A stretch of 64,000 bases of DNA, from positions 248,001 through 312,000 of the forward strand of contig CAJUKZ010000001.1 in the NCBI GenBank assembly GCA_910586995.1, given 5' to 3'. Shown here in pieces: positions 27,220-37,800 of this stretch; position 1 is the first letter of the stretch; every line of letters starts with the position of its first letter. Under the pieces are notes generated by a model, which was not told the DNA's origin, did not search any database, and saw only the letters and a list, made by a program, of their open reading frames with translations. This DNA is from an uncultured Muribaculaceae bacterium. Lineage in GTDB: Bacteria; Bacteroidota; Bacteroidia; Bacteroidales; Muribaculaceae. Made by a program: the position numbers and the translations under genes.

Positions 27220-27644
27220 CTTTGGTATACCGGTATTGTGTGAGTTATGGCTGTAAAGGTAGTGAATATTGTCGAGCATGGCAATATTTTTTTATTTCAG
27301 CATCGTATCGTAGGCTAAATTTTTGACAAAATAAAAGGGCGTGTATGATACTATTTTGCAAGGCTTTATGTGTTACGCGAATGTTACAAGTAGTACACAA
27401 AATGCCATATGATTTGTTACAAACGTGTTAATGTTACACGAAAGCAAACTAAATGTAACAAAATAGTAATTGGTAGTGCGATTTGCTAAATGATTGATAA
27501 TCAGTGATAATAAAATAAAAATGCATTCAATTAACACAAATTAACTCGAAAAATATTGCAAATGATGAAAACGGTTGTAATTTTAAGCCATCAAATCAAT
27601 CAAACCAAGCCAAGCGAGAGCAAAAGCTACAAAAAATTACTATT
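27220..27644. other. AT-rich intergenic region upstream of the ECF sigma gene
   Basis: 425 bases without a plausible gene, between the divergently transcribed EEP and sigma genes. Repeated words such as TGTTACA and TGTTACG occur between about 27368 and 27460 (four instances with small differences) and could be binding sites. TAATTTTA near 27580 is a weak -7 candidate for the sigma gene. No strong hairpin is seen. Confidence 0.5.
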
Positions 27645-28148
27645 ATGGGAACAAATGTTTTTCAAGAGAATCTGATGAAGCTGCAAGACAATCTCCTCAA
27701 CTTCGCCTACAAACTCACCTCTAACCGTGACGACGCTTACGATCTGCTCCAGGATACTACTCTCAAGGCTCTTGACAATGAAGAGAAGTATGCCGACAAC
27801 ACCAACTTCAAAGGATGGGTGTTCACGATCATGCGCAATCTTTTCATCAACAACTATCGCCGCAATTCACGCGCAGCCACAATAGTCGACACTACAGACA
27901 ACCTGTATCATCTGAATCTTTCGCAGGACAGCGGACTTGAATCGCCGGAGGAGTCATATGGTGCACAGGAAATCACCGCTGCTATCGGCGAATTCACCGA
28001 CGAATACCGCATTCCTTTCTCCATGCACGTCGCCGGTTACAAGTACAGCGAGATTGCTGAGGAAATGAATCTTCCTCTCGGCACTGTAAAGAGCCGCATT
28101 TTCTTCGCCCGCAAGAAACTGCAGGAACGCTTCAGCAACTATCGCTAA
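27645..28148 (+). CDS. RNA polymerase ECF sigma factor
   Basis: 167 residues. Region 2: FAYKLTSNRDDAYDLLQDTTLKAL and NFKGWVFTIMRNLFINNYRR; region 4: FSMHVAGYKYSEIAEEMNLPLGTVKSRIFFARKKL, a helix-turn-helix. It directs RNA polymerase to a regulon not identifiable here. Unlike many Bacteroidales ECF sigmas it has no FecR-type anti-sigma gene or SusC next to it. A terminator closes the transcript at 28347. Confidence 0.93.
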   Translation: MGTNVFQENLMKLQDNLLNFAYKLTSNRDDAYDLLQDTTLKALDNEEKYADNTNFKGWVFTIMRNLFINNYRRNSRAATIVDTTDNLYHLNLSQDSGLESPEESYGAQEITAAIGEFTDEYRIPFSMHVAGYKYSEIAEEMNLPLGTVKSRIFFARKKLQERFSNYR

Positions 28149-28346
28149 TCCCATACTCCCTTGCTTTATCGCATTGCCTTGAAATGTAGGCACACGATTT
28201 GAAAAAAGACTTAATGTCTATTCCATAAGCGGAGCGAGGCGTGCCGGACTCCACATCCCAAAAATATGAATCATACACTTGGTAAAGATACATACTTACA
28301 TTCGCAGCAAAATTAACTGCTATAACTCAGCTATTTAAAACCACAT

Positions 28347-28380
28347 GTCTTCCCTGCCGAAAGGTGGGGAAGACTTTTTT
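28347..28380 (+). terminator. Rho-independent terminator
   Basis: 8-bp stem GTCTTCCC/GGGAAGAC (28347-28354, 28367-28374) followed by TTTTTT. It lies 200 bases after the sigma gene; the region in between (28149-28346) shows no gene. Confidence 0.8.
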
Positions 28381-28390
28381 AGGTAAGTTC

Positions 28391-29074
28391 TTATTCCTTT
28401 ACGCTATAGTCGAGAAAGTCGACCAGTGGTTTGAGCGGTCGCATAAGTTCTGCTGCGCGCAGAGGCCAGTCCTTGTCGTCGAAGAACTTGCGGTCGAGCG
28501 GATGGAATTTTCCGTATGACTTCAGTCTGAGGTATTCTGCCTGCGGATGATTTTTGTCCCAGCCCTTAGGTATGGTCTTCAGCGCCGGTCCGCACCATCC
28601 AGGATATAGTTTGCGCAATTCAGGGTCTGATACGATTTCCTCCCATTCCTCGATGTTGTCCACTATGGCGTGGCGTAGTTTTTTTAGCGTCTCGGAGTCA
28701 GGACACCATATGCCTCCGTAGAGTCCACTTTCTCCTGCTTTTGGATTAAATTCTATGTAGTAGCCGCAGTGGGGAGTGCATCCAGGAGGATTTATCGAAG
28801 CTCCTATGTGGGTCTTATATGGAGTCTTGTCGGGCGAGAATCTGGTGTCGCGGTATATGCGGTATGTTGCTGAGGCAGCGCTGACCGTAGCTACGGCAGG
28901 TTCCCATTCAGTCATGGCGTCAATCATGCGTTGCAACTGTGATATCCAGTGAAGGCGTATCGCGTCATATTCCGTTTTGTTTTCCTTGAACCAGGGTCGG
29001 TTATTGTTGTCGGACAGCCTCGACAGGAAGTCAAAGGTGGCGTCCATATCGCCGCCGACATGGATTTTGCTCAT
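28391..29074 (-). CDS. DUF2461 family protein
   Basis: 227 residues if started at ATG 29074; ATG 29047 (MDATFDFLSRL) is equally possible and starts right at the domain. Family pattern: FDFLSRLSDNNNRPWFKENKTEYD, YRIYRDTRFSPDKTPYKTHIGASI, GYYIEFNP-GESGLYGGIW, FDDKDWPLRAAELMRPLKPLVDFL. Function unknown though widely conserved. Cytosolic, no signal peptide. Confidence 0.88.
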   Translation of the reverse strand: MSKIHVGGDMDATFDFLSRLSDNNNRPWFKENKTEYDAIRLHWISQLQRMIDAMTEWEPAVATVSAASATYRIYRDTRFSPDKTPYKTHIGASINPPGCTPHCGYYIEFNPKAGESGLYGGIWCPDSETLKKLRHAIVDNIEEWEEIVSDPELRKLYPGWCGPALKTIPKGWDKNHPQAEYLRLKSYGKFHPLDRKFFDDKDWPLRAAELMRPLKPLVDFLDYSVKE

Positions 29075-29109
29075 GGATTCTGATGTTTTCTGGGTGGATA
29101 AACAAACTT

Positions 29110-29451
29110 TTATTTTATGTCTTCCCACTCAGCATCTGAGATCTGGCTCTCGGCCCGGACCTCTGTATAGTCTGTTTCTGATGAGGAAGATGAGAAGGAA
29201 GATGCGGTGACGCTTATGTTTTCGTAATTCACATACTCGCCAGTGTCGCGATCGATCTTTTTACGCTTGTTGTCGGCGGGTCTGCTCCATCCGGCCTTTC
29301 TTTGTTCCTGCCCGGCTGTTTGCTGGCGGGTGGAGTTCATCTGTGCGAACATCTGCCTTGCCTGACGCTGCATGGTGTACAGCCGCCAGAAGAATTTTAT
29401 AGCAGGCCAGATTATGAATATGAAAATTAATGCGAATATAAGTGTACCCAT
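29110..29451 (-). CDS. DUF4834 family membrane-anchored protein
   Basis: 113 residues. One N-terminal transmembrane helix (TLIFALIFIFIIWPAIKFFW), then a basic, glutamine-rich tail (TMQRQARQMFAQMN...AGQEQRKAG) and the motif KKIDRDTGEYVNYENI typical of this Bacteroidota-only family. Role unknown. It lies 35 bases upstream of the DUF2461 start, probably co-transcribed. Confidence 0.8.
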   Translation of the reverse strand: MGTLIFALIFIFIIWPAIKFFWRLYTMQRQARQMFAQMNSTRQQTAGQEQRKAGWSRPADNKRKKIDRDTGEYVNYENISVTASSFSSSSSETDYTEVRAESQISDAEWEDIK

Positions 29452-29529
29452 AGGTTATGCAGGCAAATTGAGGTGGAGAAAAAAGAGTGTCTTGGCTGTT
29501 ATCCGCTGATACACGCGAATCGCGGCTTT

Positions 29530-30237
29530 TCAGTCTATGCTACGGCGTGTCAGAGCCGACATTACCGTATATAGCACTATGGTCCATGCGAATCCGGCAA
29601 TGCCGTAGAAGCAAACGAACGATATTGCTGCCAGCAATATGACGTAGCGGCGGAAGTTTTCGCGCAGTTCGAAATTGTGGAATTTCAGGGAGAACATGCG
29701 CAGACGTGATACCATCAGCAGCGATACTGCGATGATCAGTACTGTCAGTATGCCGGTGTGATAATAATTGTAGCGGTGCATCCATCCGCATGCTCCGATC
29801 CAGAAGATTGCGTTGGCGGGAATAGGCAGTCCGCGGAACGATGTGGTCTGAGTGGTGTCGACGTTGAATATCGCCAGTCTCAAAGCACCCATCATGGGGA
29901 TGAAAAGAGCTATGTAAGGCATTACGGATCCGCAACTCTCATGGTCTTGCATGATGTTGAATATCAGCAACGCGGGTGCGAGGCCGAAGCTTACGAGATC
30001 GCTCAGGGAGTCAAGTTCCCGTCCTATAGGCGATGGCTTGTGGAGCAGACGTGCCGCTGCACCGTCGCAGAAATCAAATATCGCTGCCGCGCCTATGAAT
30101 ATATACACCCATTCGTAGCCATATAATCCGGCGGTCATCTCTTCCTGTTGGAATGAGAATATGCATGCCAGACAGCCGCTGAGGAGGTTGAGGAGGGTGA
30201 TTGTGTTAGGTATGTATTTTGTTACGGATGCGCTCAT
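29530..30237 (-). CDS. pssA: CDP-diacylglycerol-serine O-phosphatidyltransferase
   Basis: 235 residues, integral membrane. Signature DFCDGAAARLLHKPSPIGRELDSLSD fits DGx2ARx8Gx3Dx3D of CDP-alcohol phosphatidyltransferases. Makes phosphatidylserine, which the Psd encoded just upstream decarboxylates to phosphatidylethanolamine. Four-base overlap (30234-30237) with psd. Confidence 0.94.
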   Translation of the reverse strand: MSASVTKYIPNTITLLNLLSGCLACIFSFQQEEMTAGLYGYEWVYIFIGAAAIFDFCDGAAARLLHKPSPIGRELDSLSDLVSFGLAPALLIFNIMQDHESCGSVMPYIALFIPMMGALRLAIFNVDTTQTTSFRGLPIPANAIFWIGACGWMHRYNYYHTGILTVLIIAVSLLMVSRLRMFSLKFHNFELRENFRRYVILLAAISFVCFYGIAGFAWTIVLYTVMSALTRRSID

Positions 30238-30914
30238 TCGGGTGAGTTTTCAGGTTTGAGGCGTGCGATCTTGGAGATGCCTCCTATGGTCTTGTCGCCT
30301 ATTTTAACATATATCTCAGTGCCAAGGGGCAGATAGATGTCGACACGCGAGCCGAACTTGATGAATCCCATGTGGTCTTCAATAGATGCTTCATCTCCCG
30401 GACGTGCGTATGTGACGATGCGGCGGGCCATAGCGCCAGCCACCTGACGGACGAGCACCTCCTGGCCCTTTGCCGTGCGGATTACCACGGTGCTGCGCTC
30501 GTTCTCGGTACTTGACTTGGGCAGGTATGCTGCCATGAAGCGGCCGGAGTGATGTTTGTAGTACTTCACTATACCGTCGACAGGAAACCAGTTGGCGTGG
30601 ACATTGAGCACGCTCATGAACACCGACAACTGGATGACCTTGCGATGAAGATATTCATCCTCGAATGTCTCCTCGAGGGCGACAACTGTGCCGTCGGCAC
30701 TTGCTATCACCGCATCCTCGCGGTCGCCGTGATAGGTGCGGCGTGGTGAGCGGAAGAAGTTCACTATGAGAAGATACAACACACCGAACACGGTGGTCGA
30801 GACTATGGCCACAGGCATTGGTCCCCATATCCACAGGGGGACATTGATAATTAGAATCGCCAGCAGAGCGATTATAAGTATGTTTGTTCCTTCGTGATGT
30901 ATCTTGACTCTCAT
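30234..30914 (-). CDS. psd: Phosphatidylserine decarboxylase (archaeal-type/short family)
   Basis: 226 residues from ATG 30914 (MRVKIHHEG), chosen because the earlier frame is not protein-like and lies over the promoter. N-terminal membrane segment (NILIIALLAILIINVPLWIWG), then VIASADGTVVALEE, FMSVLNVHANWFPVDG, and the autocleavage Gly-Ser in GFIKFGSRVDIYLP that forms the pyruvoyl group. Short Psd of the family found in Bacteroidetes. Operon with pssA. Confidence 0.93.
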   Translation of the reverse strand: MRVKIHHEGTNILIIALLAILIINVPLWIWGPMPVAIVSTTVFGVLYLLIVNFFRSPRRTYHGDREDAVIASADGTVVALEETFEDEYLHRKVIQLSVFMSVLNVHANWFPVDGIVKYYKHHSGRFMAAYLPKSSTENERSTVVIRTAKGQEVLVRQVAGAMARRIVTYARPGDEASIEDHMGFIKFGSRVDIYLPLGTEIYVKIGDKTIGGISKIARLKPENSPE

Positions 30915-30982
30915 GGAATTAATCAGTATGGTGGAGCGTACTGTTGCAGAGATACCTCTATGCATGTCCCTGCATTATCGTG

Positions 30983-30990
30983 CAAAGATA
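30983..30990 (-). promoter_or_regulatory. -7 box (TATCTTTG) for psd-pssA
   Basis: TATCTTTG on the minus strand, 68 bases before the psd ATG; no clear TTTG at the -33 position. The remainder of 30915-31106 shows no gene. Confidence 0.5.
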
Positions 30991-31106
30991 CTACAATAAT
31001 TCAGAATCAGCCCACATAATTGTAGTAAAAAAATAAAAACCATCAAAATTCAGCATAAAAGTCAGATATGAATCTCGGTTTCATACTTCCGGGAGTTTTC
31101 AAGAAA

Positions 31107-31143
31107 AAAGCAGGCTATGCCATTGTGCGGCACAGCCTGCTTT
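31107..31143 (-). terminator. Terminator of the sus-like operon
   Basis: 10-bp stem AAAGCAGGCT/AGCCTGCTTT (31107-31116, 31134-31143) with a further TGCC/GGCA pairing inside the loop; T-rich after it on the minus strand. 43 bases after the last sus-type gene. Confidence 0.8.
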
Positions 31144-31186
31144 CATTACGAAGAACATTGTTTAGGCGGGCGATGCCCGCTTTTTG

Positions 31187-32266
31187 TTATTTCTTCACCA
31201 AAGTGGTGGAGTAGGGTACTTTGCTCAGGTCGAGGGTTACGGTGTATGTGCCTGCTCCCGGAGAGTCAATGTTGTCACCGCCGGGCAGCAGGTTGGCTTT
31301 GTCGCCACCGAGGTTGAAGTCCCAGCCGTCGTTGGCGCGGAACTTCCATTGGCCTGTGCCGAAAGTTACGTCGCCTTTCCATACGAGAGGATCGGTGGTC
31401 TGAGTGAGTGGCACTGATGTCCCCCAGTTGTTGCCGGGGAGGTCTCCGATCACGCCGTAGGTTGTGATAGCTTTACTGCTGATCGCTCCTGACGAGATAT
31501 TGTAGGCAATCCACACGCATCCTGTTGCATCGATGCGGATACCGATCGGGTTGCCTGAAAGTACTTCACCTCCGGAATCCCATCGGCGCATGAGTTCGCC
31601 CTGGCGGCCGTTGGAGAAATAAAATTCGGATGTGACGTTCACATATCCCCAGTAGTTGACTCCATCATTGGTCTGCAAAGCCTGAGCCTTGGCGATATCG
31701 AAGTCATTCGCTCCCATCGGCACATACAGATTCAGCATGAGGTCGGGAGTGAGTGTGAACTGTGAGGGTGCATAGAACTGTGTGTCGGATCCGACTACAG
31801 AGACAGCTGTGCCTTCCGAACCTTCGTATTCAGTTGTGGCAAGCACTCGGGCATATACTTTCTCCGGTGTGTTGTGGTAGCCGAATACGGCTGCGTAGGC
31901 GCTGTTGATGTCGGAGATGGCTGCATATGCAGTTGTTCCACGTACATGGCAGGATATGGAGGCCTTGCTGGCGAAATCGTCAGTGCCGGAGATCTGTACC
32001 ACGGGTACGAGGCTATAGCCTTCGGCAAGGTTGTCGCATCTGTCGATGCTAAGCAGGGCTACCGAATCCTGACGGTCGTTGACCAGAGGAGCAAGGTCGA
32101 GAGCGCCGGCAGCGATGTCGCCTGTGGTGGAGATTTCGATATCAGCAGCCGTCAGCATCGGGGGCTGCTGGTTTTCCTGCGGAATGGCAGTCTCGGGAGC
32201 GTCGTCGCAGGCCGCGAAGCTTATCATTGCAGCTCCGGCGATGAGCATTATATTGAATTTCTTCAT
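31187..32266 (-). CDS. SusF/SusE-like outer-membrane glycan-binding lipoprotein
   Basis: 359 residues; lipobox SFAAC with lipidated Cys20, then acidic DDAPET. N-terminal Ig-like domain, then tandem beta-sandwich carbohydrate-binding modules. The last shows the SusE/SusF C-terminal pattern: WKGDVTFGTGQWKFRAND-W, GGDKANLLPGGDNIDSPGAGTYTVTLDLSKV. Binds glycan at the cell surface without enzymatic activity. Fourth gene of the operon. Confidence 0.88.
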   Translation of the reverse strand: MKKFNIMLIAGAAMISFAACDDAPETAIPQENQQPPMLTAADIEISTTGDIAAGALDLAPLVNDRQDSVALLSIDRCDNLAEGYSLVPVVQISGTDDFASKASISCHVRGTTAYAAISDINSAYAAVFGYHNTPEKVYARVLATTEYEGSEGTAVSVVGSDTQFYAPSQFTLTPDLMLNLYVPMGANDFDIAKAQALQTNDGVNYWGYVNVTSEFYFSNGRQGELMRRWDSGGEVLSGNPIGIRIDATGCVWIAYNISSGAISSKAITTYGVIGDLPGNNWGTSVPLTQTTDPLVWKGDVTFGTGQWKFRANDGWDFNLGGDKANLLPGGDNIDSPGAGTYTVTLDLSKVPYSTTLVKK

Positions 32267-32295
32267 TTCAGTCTGTTGTTTGGGAAAATAAACGG

Positions 32296-33201
32296 TTATT
32301 TTTCTGCGGCTTCGAGCAAGATTGTGTAGTTGCCGGTCTTGAGGTCGTTGCCGCTGCCGCCTGTGCGGGTGAGGATGATGTTTCCGGTGAATGCGTCGGC
32401 CAAGTTGAGGTTGCCTGAGCCGCCGTCGTTTTTAAGAGCGAGAGGAGTGCCGGGCACGAGATTGCTGCTTGCGTCGTCAGTAGAACCGAGATTCGGGCTG
32501 CCCCAGTCGGGATATGTCGATATCTTGAACTGAGTGCCGGCAGGCAGGGAGATATTGCGAGCGATCCACTTGTTCTTCTCATCTGTGGTGAGGAGATTCC
32601 ACTGCTCATCCGCGCTACCCCAACCGTTCATCGAGCCACGAAGCCAGAAGATTGTGGGCTCGTCGGGAACGACTACGTTATAGAAAGGCACTATTTTGTT
32701 GAACTTGACCACGTTCGAGATGATTGTTGTCTCTTCCTCAGCCTGTGGCACATAGGCACGCAGGCGCACATATACAGTTGTCGGGACCTCCTTGAGCGAA
32801 GACTCCAGAGTGACACCCATCAGGCGGCACATTGCTGTGGCCATCTCGTCGGCTGCGGGGTTGATATTGGCGCAGTCATGGAATACTGTTGTCAGTGCAA
32901 TCAGGCCGGGTGCGTCCTTGGTCGGGTCGTTGTCCATCTTGTAGACGGAAACAAAGTCGGGCGACATCGATACTTCCACTACGTAGTCGGCTGCGGCTGC
33001 ATAGCCGAAGTCGGGCTGTGAGCATGTGAGATTCAGGATCTCGGTATTGGCCAGTACGATTTCGTTGTCCTGCATGGCCGGTTCGTTGAGGAAGTTGTTG
33101 TTGGTCGGGGCTTTCAGGGTGGGGTTGTCATCCCAGGTCTCTGTACAACTGAAAGTCGCGGTAGCGAGCAGAGCCGCCAGTATGATATATATCTTTTTCA
33201 T
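32296..33201 (-). CDS. SusE-like outer-membrane lipoprotein
   Basis: 301 residues; signal ending TATFSC, lipidated Cys19, then TETWDDNPTLKAP, the common SusE start. An Ig-like domain follows (LNLTCSQPDFGYAAAADYVVEVSMS), then a beta-sandwich with IFWLRGSMNGWGS and the aromatic and Gly-rich pattern of starch-binding modules. 23 bases after susD, 29 before the SusF-like gene. Confidence 0.88.
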   Translation of the reverse strand: MKKIYIILAALLATATFSCTETWDDNPTLKAPTNNNFLNEPAMQDNEIVLANTEILNLTCSQPDFGYAAAADYVVEVSMSPDFVSVYKMDNDPTKDAPGLIALTTVFHDCANINPAADEMATAMCRLMGVTLESSLKEVPTTVYVRLRAYVPQAEEETTIISNVVKFNKIVPFYNVVVPDEPTIFWLRGSMNGWGSADEQWNLLTTDEKNKWIARNISLPAGTQFKISTYPDWGSPNLGSTDDASSNLVPGTPLALKNDGGSGNLNLADAFTGNIILTRTGGSGNDLKTGNYTILLEAAEK

Positions 33202-33224
33202 TTTGTCGTGTCAGATTTTTGAGA

Positions 33225-34820
33225 TTAATAACCGGGGTTCTGCTCAAATGAGGGCTGTGCGGCCAGGATCTGAGTCGGGATAGGCATCAGTTTGTAATGG
33301 TTGCTGATGGCGTTGCCTTCTGCGATGTAGCCTTTCCAGGACCAGATGTAGCTTCCACCGGTGAATTTTCCGAAGCGGATGAGGTCGCTGCGGCGTGTCA
33401 GCTCGAAATAAAGTTCGCGTCCGCGTTCGTCCAGGATATTGTCAGGAGTAAGGTCTGCTCCTGTCCATTTGGTGAGGCCCGCACGGTCGCGCAGGTAGTT
33501 GACGTATGTCAGAGCAGTAGTTGCGTCACCCTTGCCTCCGAGCACGAAGCCTTCGGCATACATCAGGTAGACGTCGGCCAGGCGGATCAGCGGCAGATCT
33601 GTGTCAACCCAGTTGGGGGTGTCGGGATTGGTGTATGTGCCGTCGAAGTTAGCGACGCTGTTGGTGAATTTCACGCATGCATAGCCGTTGGAGAAGTCGC
33701 TGAGTTTGGTATTGGCCTTTTGGAAGCCTGCGTCTTCCTTGAGCCAGAGGCTCTGGCGGATGTCTCCGGACTCGAATTTATCGGAGAACTGCTGTACGGC
33801 GTGGATACACTTCCATTGCTCGGTAGTGCCGTAGTTGGCAGCCGACATGTCGAATCCGTCGCTTGCCTTGTTGCCATTGGCGATGCAGGCGGCGATTATG
33901 AACTGCGAGCCACCATAGCTCTGTATGTTGGTGCGGTCGTATGGCACACCCCAGAGTATTTCATTCTCGGCAGTCTTTGCTCCGCCGGGCATGAATACGT
34001 CGTTGTTGCGGCAGAAAAGGTCAAGGTAGTTGTTGGCAAGACCTGATCCATTGAATCCACCGCCCTGATGGCGTGCGATGATCTCAGAGCAGTGTTTCTG
34101 GCAGAGGTCGTAGGCCGGAGTACCGTCGGTGTAGATAGAGGCATTGAGGTATACTCTGGCCAGAAGTGCCTGAGCGCCGTCGAGTCCGACCTCACCATAG
34201 AAAGGAGCACGGTCGAGGGCCTTGTATTGACCCACGAGGTCCTCAAGTTCTGAGGTAAGCCATTTGTAGAGGTCGGCTCTCTTGATCTGTTCTGGCTGTG
34301 TTACTTCCTCGGTTACGAATGTCGGGTTGCCGAAGATGTCAAGTGCCCAGAAGTAGGACAAGGCGCGGAGTGTACGTGCCTGCAGGCGCATGTAGGCTAC
34401 TTCGGAGTCTTCGGTCTGTCCGGTAGTGAGTGTGAGGAAGTCGTTGCAGACAGCTATGTGGGAATAAAGGCGCGAATATGTGCCGTATATGTTGCCGTTG
34501 GCTGCGTCCCAGGTGTCGGTCACGAGGTCGATCACACCGGCATCCTCCCAGATCCATATGGCTTCATCGGTAGGGAATTCCTGCATCATGAACAGTGCGC
34601 GAGTATATTGTCCCGTGCCGTTGTCAAGGCCGGATATATCAGACGATCCGGGTCCTGACTGACCGGATACGGCGATGCCTGAATAGCATTTTGCGAGTAC
34701 AGCCCTGTAGTCGGTCGAGCTGCCGTAGTTGGGGTCGTTGGGCTTGAGGTCAAGGTCTCCGATGCACGATGTCATTCCGAGAGCTACGCCTGCCGCCACG
34801 ATATATTTGCTGAGATTCAT
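33225..34820 (-). CDS. SusD/RagB-family nutrient-binding lipoprotein
   Basis: 531 residues. Signal ending GMTSC (lipidated Cys19) then IGDLDLKPND. TPR-rich SusD fold: TRALFMMQEFPTDEAIWIW, YMRLQARTLRALSYFWALDIFGN, DGAQALLARVYLNA, and the C-terminal block LIRLADVYLMYAEGFV...VNYLRDRAGL...DERGRELYFELTRRSDLIRFGKF. Forms the lid over the SusC channel. The gene lies 38 bases after susC. Confidence 0.95.
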   Translation of the reverse strand: MNLSKYIVAAGVALGMTSCIGDLDLKPNDPNYGSSTDYRAVLAKCYSGIAVSGQSGPGSSDISGLDNGTGQYTRALFMMQEFPTDEAIWIWEDAGVIDLVTDTWDAANGNIYGTYSRLYSHIAVCNDFLTLTTGQTEDSEVAYMRLQARTLRALSYFWALDIFGNPTFVTEEVTQPEQIKRADLYKWLTSELEDLVGQYKALDRAPFYGEVGLDGAQALLARVYLNASIYTDGTPAYDLCQKHCSEIIARHQGGGFNGSGLANNYLDLFCRNNDVFMPGGAKTAENEILWGVPYDRTNIQSYGGSQFIIAACIANGNKASDGFDMSAANYGTTEQWKCIHAVQQFSDKFESGDIRQSLWLKEDAGFQKANTKLSDFSNGYACVKFTNSVANFDGTYTNPDTPNWVDTDLPLIRLADVYLMYAEGFVLGGKGDATTALTYVNYLRDRAGLTKWTGADLTPDNILDERGRELYFELTRRSDLIRFGKFTGGSYIWSWKGYIAEGNAISNHYKLMPIPTQILAAQPSFEQNPGY

Positions 34821-34858
34821 AATCTTCTTGAATGATTTTAACTATTATACAAATGACA

Positions 34859-37800
34859 TTAGAATGTAGCCACCAGGCCGAGAGAGTATGTAGTGGCTTT
34901 CGGATACACGTTGTTGTCGATACCGTCGAACACTTCCGGATCAAGGCCTTTGTATTTGGTGATGATGAAGGGGTTCTGCACAGCACCGAACACGCGCAGG
35001 CGCAGACGGTCTTTGAGCAGATTCTCAAATGTATAGCCCAGTGTGATGTTGTCGCAGCGCAGGAATGAGCCGTTGCGCAGATAGTAGTCGCTCATGTACT
35101 GGGGTGCGTCCATGTAGTTGCCGCCGTTCTTCACGAGGTTGGTCAGGCCGTAGCCGAACAGGTCGTTTGTCGCGTTGTGTGTCGACAGTACGTTGTTGTA
35201 TACATAGTTGCCGATCGAGGCACGCAGGTTGAATCCGAAATCCCAGTTCTTGTAGCGGAACTGGCTGCCGAATGTCATTGTCACCTTGGGGTCTTTCGAA
35301 TGGTTGAGCACGCGGTCGTTGACGTCGATCTTGCCGTCGCCGTTCTGGTCCACATAGCAGCCTTCGATCGGGTTGCCCTGCGCGTCGTACACCTGCTGGA
35401 GCAGCAGATAAGAGAATGCCGGATGTCCTACGGCGTGGGCCTGTACGGTGTTGCCTGTGCCGCCGGAGATGCCGCCTACGTTGATCATGGCGGCGTTGTC
35501 GTTAAGTTCGGTGATCTCGTTGTGGTTCCATGCCACGTTGTAGCTCACTGTCCATGTGAAGTCGCGTGTGACTACGGGGCGGGCGGTGATGTTGAACTCA
35601 ATACCGTAGTTCTTCATCGAACCTATGTTGCGGTTGAGCATGTTGGTAGTCGATGAGCCGGCGGGTACGGTCACGAAACTCAGCAGGTCCTTGGTGTCGC
35701 GGTAGTAATAGTCGATTGCACCGGTGATGCGGTTGTTGAGCACCGAGAAGTCGAGACCGGCGTTCCAGGTAGTTGTAGATTCCCACTTCAGGTCGGGATT
35801 ATATCCTTCGAGGAAGATAGGAGATATGTAGGATATATTGCCGTTGGCATTCTGCACGGGATAGTACGATCCTGCGCCTGCGATGCGGTACTGAGGTAGG
35901 TAGTTGCAGGTAGAGCCTACGTCCTGCTGACCGGTGACACCCCAGCCCAGGCGGAGTTTAAGGTCGTTGAGCCAAGAACGTGTGCTGGCCATGAATGCTT
36001 CGTCGTTGATCTTCCATCCGAGAGCTACCGAGGGGAAGACACCCCAGCGGTTGTCTTTGGAGAAGCGAGATGTGGCATCGCCGCGGAGTGTGAATGTGAG
36101 CAGGTAGCGCTCCATGAAGATGTAGTTGATACGTCCGAAGAAGGAGAGCAACTGCAGGCGGTTCTTCCAATGGAAGTTACCTTCGGCATTCACGGGATCG
36201 GGAGCGAAAGGTTTGCCGATCGAGGCTTCTGTGGCCTGGTCGTAGTTGAGGACGAATCCTCCGGTGGTCTGATAGGGAGAGCTGAAGCCGGTTGTTGTGG
36301 CTATGCCTGCCTCTGAGTCGGAGCCATAGTTCCAACCCTGTCCGGCGAAACGCTGCCAGGAGTAACCTGCAGTGACGTCGAAGCTTGAGTAGATGGACTC
36401 AACGTCTTTCTTGTAGTTTAGATAGAAGTCGAGCAGTGTGTTAGTCTTCTGCTGATAGATGTAGTTCTCATATCCGGCGCCGTCGTTGCGGTGGTTGCGC
36501 CATGCGGTAGGCGAATTCTGTGCCACCTTATAGTATTCGTCTGTTTTGCTGACGTCGTAGCCGAGGTTGAGGTTGGCGTGGAGTTCAGGAAGGAAGTGGA
36601 ACGAGTAGTCGAGCTGCAGGTTGCCATTGCTGCGGTATACGTCAGCATAGTTGTTGACATCGGCGAGCATCGATACGGGGTTCTGTGATGCGTTCTTGTT
36701 GATAGCGAGATTGCCGTCGTTGCCAAGGTCAGCCCATGTGTGGAAGCCGTTGTAGAGTTGTCCGAACTGGGAAGCTGCGGTTCCGCCTGCTATGGGATAT
36801 GCGTCGGCATAGACGGGCTGGGTAGGATCATATGCCAGAGCTGCGTTCACTGCGCCGGTGTTGCCGAATTTGTTGCGCAGATAGTAGCCCTTTACATTGG
36901 CGTTTACGCTCAGGTGATCCTCGAAGAATTTGGGATTGAGGCTGATACCTGCGGTCACACGATCCATCTTGGTGGTCTTGAGAATACCGTTGCTGTTGGT
37001 GTATGATACAGATACGCGGTAGGGCAGCCACTTGATGCTTCCGCCTACACTGAGGTTGAAGTCAGAGGATACTGTGGTGCGGAGTACTTCGTCCTGCCAG
37101 TTGGTGTTGGCATTGCCGAGTGTGCGGTATGCGCCGGAATCCTCACCATAATACTGGGCGATAAGATCACGGTACTCAGAAGCGCCGAACACGTCCCATG
37201 TCTTCTGTGCGGTGTTGACGTACATGTTGGCGGAGAACGATACCTGCGGGCGACCGCTCTGGCCACGCTTGGTGGTGATGATGATCACACCGTTTGATGC
37301 GCGTGAGCCATAGATCGCAGTTGCCGAAGCGTCCTTGAGGATGGTCATCGATTCGATATTGTCGGGCGAGATCATGGCCAGCGAGTTGCCCATACCCTGG
37401 ATGCCTCCGTTGTCGAGGGGTACTCCGTCTACAACGATCAGCGGGTCGTTGGATGCGTTGAGCGAAGATCCACCGCGGATACGTATGTTGGCTGCGCCTT
37501 CAGGACCTCCTGTAGTGGTAACAACCACACCAGGGGTCTGACCTACAAGCATGTCCTGCACTGAGGTTGCCATACCGGCCTCGATGTCGTCCGGTTTGAT
37601 CACGGCCACGGAGCCTGTAGCATCGCTTTTCTTGACTGCACCGTAGCCCACGACTACGAGTTCGTCGAGATTGACGCCGCTTTCTTTCAGGTATACCTGA
37701 ATATTTGTGCGTCCTTCGATGGCTACATTCTGTGATTCACATCCTACATAGGATACGGTGATGACACCATCGGCCGGAGCCTCGATCTTGAAATTGCCGT

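Noticed and set aside
33297..34046. 249-codon open frame on the plus strand
   Set aside because: Antisense to the susD-like gene; composition typical of a shadow frame.
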